From assembly GCA_030670165.1 (NCBI GenBank), contig DAOVCF010000074.1, forward strand, positions 1 to 8,862: a stretch of 8,862 nt of DNA, in the 5' to 3' direction. Both the position numbers and the translations under genes were made by a program. The notes under the pieces were generated by a model. That model was not told the origin of the DNA. It did no database searches and was given only the letters and a program-made list of their open reading frames with translations. The DNA comes from Candidatus Stahliibacteriota bacterium. GTDB lineage: Bacteria > Hydrothermota > Tepidihabitantia > B3-TA06. Below, piece by piece: positions 5,239 through 8,862 of this stretch; positions within the stretch are counted from its first letter, which is position 1, and each line of letters starts with the position of its first letter.

Positions 5239-6581
5239 CTATTCCTCCTCAAGGGATGTGTTAAAATGTTCCATGCCTTCATAAACTTCTCTTCCAGAAA
5301 CGCCCGGATGAAAGGCAAGCCTTCAATAACGTCAAGGTAGGGGTTGAGCTGACCTGAGTGCCGTGCAAACTCAAACGTCTGGCGCGCCATGTACACCGGG
5401 CAGCCCTTCAGGTGAACGCGGGGTTTTACGTCTTTGGCACTGGTACAGTCGCCCACAAAGACAAGATTGGACCGGTACTCATCTGGTATATCGCCCTTAT
5501 AATCGCCCACCACAACCCCCAGCTTGCGGGGCCGCTCCTGGGATGGAAGTTGTCCGAGAAGCCAGAAAAGAGCGCCTGCGGCGAAGTTAACCTTTTCGTT
5601 TTTTCGCCAGTTGTGGTAGTGGTTGAGGTAATGGATGGACTCTGCTACGAACCCGATGCAGCCGCCGCGACAGCGCTTTCCGTCGTGGACATCCCCTTCG
5701 AAGTAACGAATATGGGGATTGAGGCCATTGATTTTCCGTTCCTTGTACTGACCGGGTCTTGCCGGTTGGACACGATCTGGATTGATTAATTCTATCTTTG
5801 TAAGATCAACCGGCCCCAGGCCGCGCTCTGCTGCAAACCTCAGGTGATCGATCTTAGCCGGATCGAATCCCACCAGATGCGCAGCTACAGCGTCCGCGGC
5901 CACCGCGTTGTGAGAAGCGATCAAGAGTCCCAGGGGATAAGGATCAGGACAGCCCGCTCCGTTGCGCCCCAGGGTGATGCCGTCTATTATAACCAGATCG
6001 GGTGGATAGGCCTCCAAAGCATCCACGATCTTTCTATCCAGATCGTAATGATGCCCCTCGAGCCGGAGAGATCGCTTGATCAGGCCGATGAGGAGTTTTA
6101 CCGCACCGCTTATGTCGGTTTGGGCATGAATCTTCAGCTTCGGAACGAACACCCGGATGCCGTCCTTAGCAAGTATTGATGGTATCGGCAATTCCTCGTG
6201 AATCTGGCCATGTTGAACCTTGATCGTTGCGTCGTGAACCGCCTCTGAAAGGTTGAGGAAGTGCACCCCTTCTTCGTGGCAGAGTCTTGCGTAACCGGAT
6301 TTGCGATAGGCGTAGCGCATGGGTACCATGAGCCCGCAGTCCTCAAAAAGAACGCGGTCAGCGGCTCCGAACCTCCTCAAAGCCCTAAAGGTCCCGCGCA
6401 AAACCTCCGGATGGGTGTAGGCGTGCTCTGCGTATCTCGTGGCTTGTACCAGGTTTGGCTTTATGAACGCGCGGGGTTTGGGCCTTGTATCCAGGACCTT
6501 CGTCGCATTGCTCACAAAACCCTGGATTGCGTCCGTATCGTAGCCATCCAGTCGTTTAACCAGAACCTTTTCCATACTCAC
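5235..6581 (-). CDS. DUF362 domain protein with C-terminal cysteine cluster
   Basis: A 448-residue cytoplasmic protein. Residues about 36-265 match the DUF362 domain: FIKPNLV (39-45), THPEVLRG, VPKLKIHAQTDISGAVKLLIG (147-167) and NAVAADAVAAHLVGFD (225-240). DUF362 has no firmly established general biochemical role; many members carry ferredoxin domains. There is no 2[4Fe-4S] ferredoxin here, but the C-terminal third has four ordered cysteines: CRGGC (304, 308), GDC (379) and KGC-P (394). They could bind a metal or an Fe-S cluster. The start is taken as the GTG at 6581, overlapping the upstream stop as GTGA; an ATG two codons later (6575) with GAG upstream is equally possible. It lies between the prenyl fusion gene and rmuC, with 4-nt overlaps on both sides, so the three are co-expressed. 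Confidence 0.85.
   Translation of the reverse strand: MSMEKVLVKRLDGYDTDAIQGFVSNATKVLDTRPKPRAFIKPNLVQATRYAEHAYTHPEVLRGTFRALRRFGAADRVLFEDCGLMVPMRYAYRKSGYARLCHEEGVHFLNLSEAVHDATIKVQHGQIHEELPIPSILAKDGIRVFVPKLKIHAQTDISGAVKLLIGLIKRSLRLEGHHYDLDRKIVDALEAYPPDLVIIDGITLGRNGAGCPDPYPLGLLIASHNAVAADAVAAHLVGFDPAKIDHLRFAAERGLGPVDLTKIELINPDRVQPARPGQYKERKINGLNPHIRYFEGDVHDGKRCRGGCIGFVAESIHYLNHYHNWRKNEKVNFAAGALFWLLGQLPSQERPRKLGVVVGDYKGDIPDEYRSNLVFVGDCTSAKDVKPRVHLKGCPVYMARQTFEFARHSGQLNPYLDVIEGLPFIRAFLEEKFMKAWNILTHPLRRNR
5244..5250 (-). promoter_or_regulatory. Ribosome binding site of rmuC
   Basis: GAGGAGG within the final codons of the DUF362 gene, 5 nt before the rmuC ATG. It supports this start and translational coupling through the ATGA overlap. 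Confidence 0.8.
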
Positions 6582-8776
6582 TCGACTTTGGGCGCAAACC
6601 GTGTCCAGTAGCTAAGAACCCGCAGGATACCTTCAAGTTTTTCTCTCCAGACCGATTTCGGCAACAGCTCAAGCCTTTTCGCTGCCAGATCAAGATGCTG
6701 ACGTGATAGCCGCTGGTTGAATTGTAATGCGTCGTAGCGGCGGTAAAGCTCAAGTATCTCCTCCGCGCCGTCCGAGGTTCCCAGAGACAAAAGATGCAGA
6801 AGCTTTCTGCAATCCTCATCGGTGGCCGCGTGAACGGTGTGGATGAGCTGGGCGGTGAGCTTGCCCTTCTTGATGTCGGTGAACCGGGATTTGAGGCTCA
6901 CGGTAGATGCGGCTAAAAGATCCTTGGCGTCATCGTATATCTGAAAAGCTATCCCCAGCTCCCTGCCGAACTCCCGCATTGCGGTGGTGGCATCATCGGA
7001 TGCCTTAGCAATAACCGCACCCGCCTCTGTAGCCGCTTCGAGGAGCGCACCGGTCTTGAGCCGAATGAGCTTCACGTAATCTTCAATCGTCTTCCCCTCG
7101 ATCTCAGCTGGCAAGAAGTTGATGTCTCGCACCTCGCCCTCCGATGCCTCCAGACCTGAACGGCAACCTACCAAAATGAGTCGAACCAGGGTATCTTTGT
7201 CCACCCAATCGCGCTCTTGATAGGAAGCAAGCATCTGGAAGCCCTTTATCAGGAGTGCGTCGCCCGCGGTAATCGCGTGCCCCACCCCGTACTTGCGGTG
7301 CAGGGTCTCGGCACCCCTGCGCCACTCCCCCCCGTCTATGATATCGTCGTGAACAAGGGACGCTGTGTGGCTCAGCTCGTAGGCAAGGGCAACCGGAAGC
7401 AGCTCCTCTCTCTTGGCACCGAGAGCCTGACCGACCATAAGTACCAGCACCGCTCGAAGCCGCTTGCCTCCCCGAAGCAAAACCTCGTTCACCATCCGGT
7501 GCAGATGGGTATCGTCGGTAAAAAGGGTCTTTAGTTCCCGATTGATCTGCTCGCGCTCATCACGTATGATCTCATCCAGCTCATCCGCAATAAGGGCGAA
7601 GGATGCCTCTTCGATAAGTTCGTAGGCCCGACGGTGAGACTCGGTTGAGGAAAGAAGTATACCCAGTCCCTCACGTATCGATTCATCCTCGGCTCCCTTC
7701 TCCATAATCAGCTTAACAAGATGCTCGTCAGTGAGAAAAGGCCGCAGACGGTTGTCCCAGCGGCGTTCGTGCTCTGTGAAGTAGGAGTGTACCTGCTCCT
7801 GGTAGTCGGAGAGCGCGTTCTTATCACCGTTAAGGTAGTGCTGGGTCGCCTCCGCCGCGAACATCGCAGTCTTGCGCGCCTGGTAGATGCCTCCCCCGTG
7901 GATGATTGAGCCAACACCGGCGGCATCGCCGATGACTAAAAGGCCGTCGCCGTAAAGAGGGTTGCGGAGTCTCATCGGCACCTTGCCCCCGTCCAGGCGG
8001 ATACGGGGCATGGATTCGGATAATCCGAGTCGGGGGAGTTGGTGCTTAAGGAAGGATTCCAATTCGGTCTTGAGGGAGATACGGCGGGAGCGTATCACGT
8101 CCATGATGGTGCCGACACCGGTGACAAGCACATCGCGCTTTGGGAAAAGCCAGAGGTAGCCCTCCGGGATGCGCTCGGGAACGAAGTGAAACTCGATAGT
8201 ATTACCGAAAGCTTTATCGAGCGTCGCTTCGTCGGACTGGAGCCAGAACTGACAGGTGATGCCCATGCCTTCATAGGAGAGCGGTTCAAGTCCCAGCTTT
8301 TGCTCAAGTAAGGACGCGTTGCCTCCGGCTGCGTGGATGATGAGAGGCGCTTCGATACTGATCTGTTCTTGCGGGGTGTTAGCTATAACCTGCCAGCGGT
8401 TACCCGATCTGAGGAGGGCTGCGATCTCGACGTGTTCAATGAACTGAGCTTTTTCCGCACGCTTCTGAAGCCATCGGTCGTAGACAGAACGCTTGACGGT
8501 TATGCCTGACTGGTTTTCATGCCGGATGGATATGATAAGTGCCGAACCATCGGGTCCAAAGATCCGGGCCGCCGAAATCCTGCGTTCGATAATTTTCTGG
8601 GGAGGGCTGCCGAACTCGATGAGCTCTCCGGTCTGGATCGCGCCCCCGCAGGGTTTCTCGCGATCGAGGGCTGCCTTTTCCAGAACCACCACCCTTAACC
8701 CGGCCTCCGATAGCTGATACGCCGCCTGTGATCCCGCAGGGCCTGCACCAACAATTAAAACGTCAGATTCGATCAC
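6578..8776 (-). CDS. Fusion: geranylgeranyl-reductase-like flavoprotein + polyprenyl diphosphate synthase
   Basis: A single uninterrupted 732-residue frame. Residues 1-~390 form a geranylgeranyl-reductase-family flavoprotein: VGAGPAG for FAD (9-15), Glu33 at the end of the next strand, KPCGGAI (41-47), the Y-x-W-x-F-P signature GYLWLFPK (206-213) and GDAAG (283-287) followed by GGGIYQA. KPCGGAI followed by EF...IIERR resembles plant/bacterial ChlP/BchP. Residues ~399-732 form a trans-prenyltransferase: GGKRLR (436-441), first Asp-rich motif DDIID (477-481) with RR (486-487), KT (574-575), second motif DDAKD (615-619). All catalytic motifs are present in both halves. Ala472 and Ser473, 5 and 4 residues before the first motif, are small, which in this family allows longer (C20 or more) chains. 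The protein likely makes a prenyl diphosphate and reduces its double bonds. The start is GTG, overlapping an upstream stop as GTGA; the FAD motif at residue 9 makes an earlier start unlikely. Confidence 0.93.
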   Translation of the reverse strand: MIESDVLIVGAGPAGSQAAYQLSEAGLRVVVLEKAALDREKPCGGAIQTGELIEFGSPPQKIIERRISAARIFGPDGSALIISIRHENQSGITVKRSVYDRWLQKRAEKAQFIEHVEIAALLRSGNRWQVIANTPQEQISIEAPLIIHAAGGNASLLEQKLGLEPLSYEGMGITCQFWLQSDEATLDKAFGNTIEFHFVPERIPEGYLWLFPKRDVLVTGVGTIMDVIRSRRISLKTELESFLKHQLPRLGLSESMPRIRLDGGKVPMRLRNPLYGDGLLVIGDAAGVGSIIHGGGIYQARKTAMFAAEATQHYLNGDKNALSDYQEQVHSYFTEHERRWDNRLRPFLTDEHLVKLIMEKGAEDESIREGLGILLSSTESHRRAYELIEEASFALIADELDEIIRDEREQINRELKTLFTDDTHLHRMVNEVLLRGGKRLRAVLVLMVGQALGAKREELLPVALAYELSHTASLVHDDIIDGGEWRRGAETLHRKYGVGHAITAGDALLIKGFQMLASYQERDWVDKDTLVRLILVGCRSGLEASEGEVRDINFLPAEIEGKTIEDYVKLIRLKTGALLEAATEAGAVIAKASDDATTAMREFGRELGIAFQIYDDAKDLLAASTVSLKSRFTDIKKGKLTAQLIHTVHAATDEDCRKLLHLLSLGTSDGAEEILELYRRYDALQFNQRLSRQHLDLAAKRLELLPKSVWREKLEGILRVLSYWTRFAPKVE

Positions 8777-8862
8777 CTGGTAAAGCCGAAACGCAGAGCC
8801 GCCATTCCAAGAGATAAAAGTATCCAGGGAATGATCACCGAAAGATAACTCTTAACCTTAGG
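8773..8862 (-). CDS. C-terminal end of a membrane protein (partial)
   Basis: The last 29 codons of a frame entering from the right edge and ending in TGA at 8775-8773, which overlaps the GTG of the fusion gene by 4 nt (GTGA). The peptide contains one hydrophobic segment, IIPWILLSLGMAALRFG, flanked by basic residues, consistent with a final transmembrane helix. The tight overlap is the same as in the rest of the operon and supports a real gene. The family cannot be named from so little. A UbiA-type prenyltransferase would suit the neighbour but is only a guess. Confidence 0.55.
   Translation of the reverse strand, partial: PKVKSYLSVIIPWILLSLGMAALRFGFTR

Noticed and set aside
5358..5789. 143-codon plus-strand frame opposite the DUF362 gene
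   Set aside because: Antisense shadow of a well-supported conserved protein; no start signal or recognisable motif.
6556..6819. 87-codon minus-strand frame overlapping the end of the fusion gene
   Set aside because: Different frame from the polyprenyl synthase and without motifs; a shadow.

Overview
The window is an 8.9 kb piece of a bacterial chromosome, moderately GC-rich and mostly coded on the minus strand. Two short lipoprotein genes, one with OstA/LptA-type repeats, point to a diderm (outer-membrane) bacterium. The mix of a geranylgeranyl-reductase-like enzyme, a stand-alone GATase, DUF362, creatininase-family and 'four helix bundle' proteins, with frequent GTG starts, resembles uncultured environmental lineages (an FCB-group or candidate-phylum bacterium would fit). 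That placement is inference; nothing here fixes the taxon.

Layout: (1) 1-578, minus: 5' part of a lipoprotein gene running off the left edge. (2) 678-1274, minus: class I glutamine amidotransferase. (3) 1281-1341: compact divergent promoter region. (4) 1374-1808, plus: the only plus-strand gene, a 144-aa OstA/LptA-like lipoprotein. (5) 1809-1896: convergent gap with a short dispersed repeat. (6) 1897-3743, minus: two overlapping genes, a creatininase-family hydrolase followed by an isocitrate/isopropylmalate dehydrogenase-family enzyme. (7) 3764-4221: an AT-rich module made of a four-helix-bundle (23S rRNA IVS-type) gene flanked by inverted AATCTT-rich repeats. (8) 4231-8862, minus: a tightly packed operon in which each gene overlaps the next by 4 nt: the end of a membrane protein, a 732-aa fusion of a geranylgeranyl-reductase-like flavoprotein with a polyprenyl diphosphate synthase, a DUF362 protein, and RmuC.

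The main point of interest is the reductase/prenyl-synthase fusion. It suggests that isoprenoid chain elongation and double-bond reduction are coupled in one polypeptide, giving partly or fully saturated prenyl chains for a quinone, lipid carrier or ether lipid. Further points are two minus-strand genes whose promoters sit so close to the start codon that their mRNAs are probably leaderless, and the inverted-repeat module, whose end carries an outward promoter in front of the creatininase/dehydrogenase pair.
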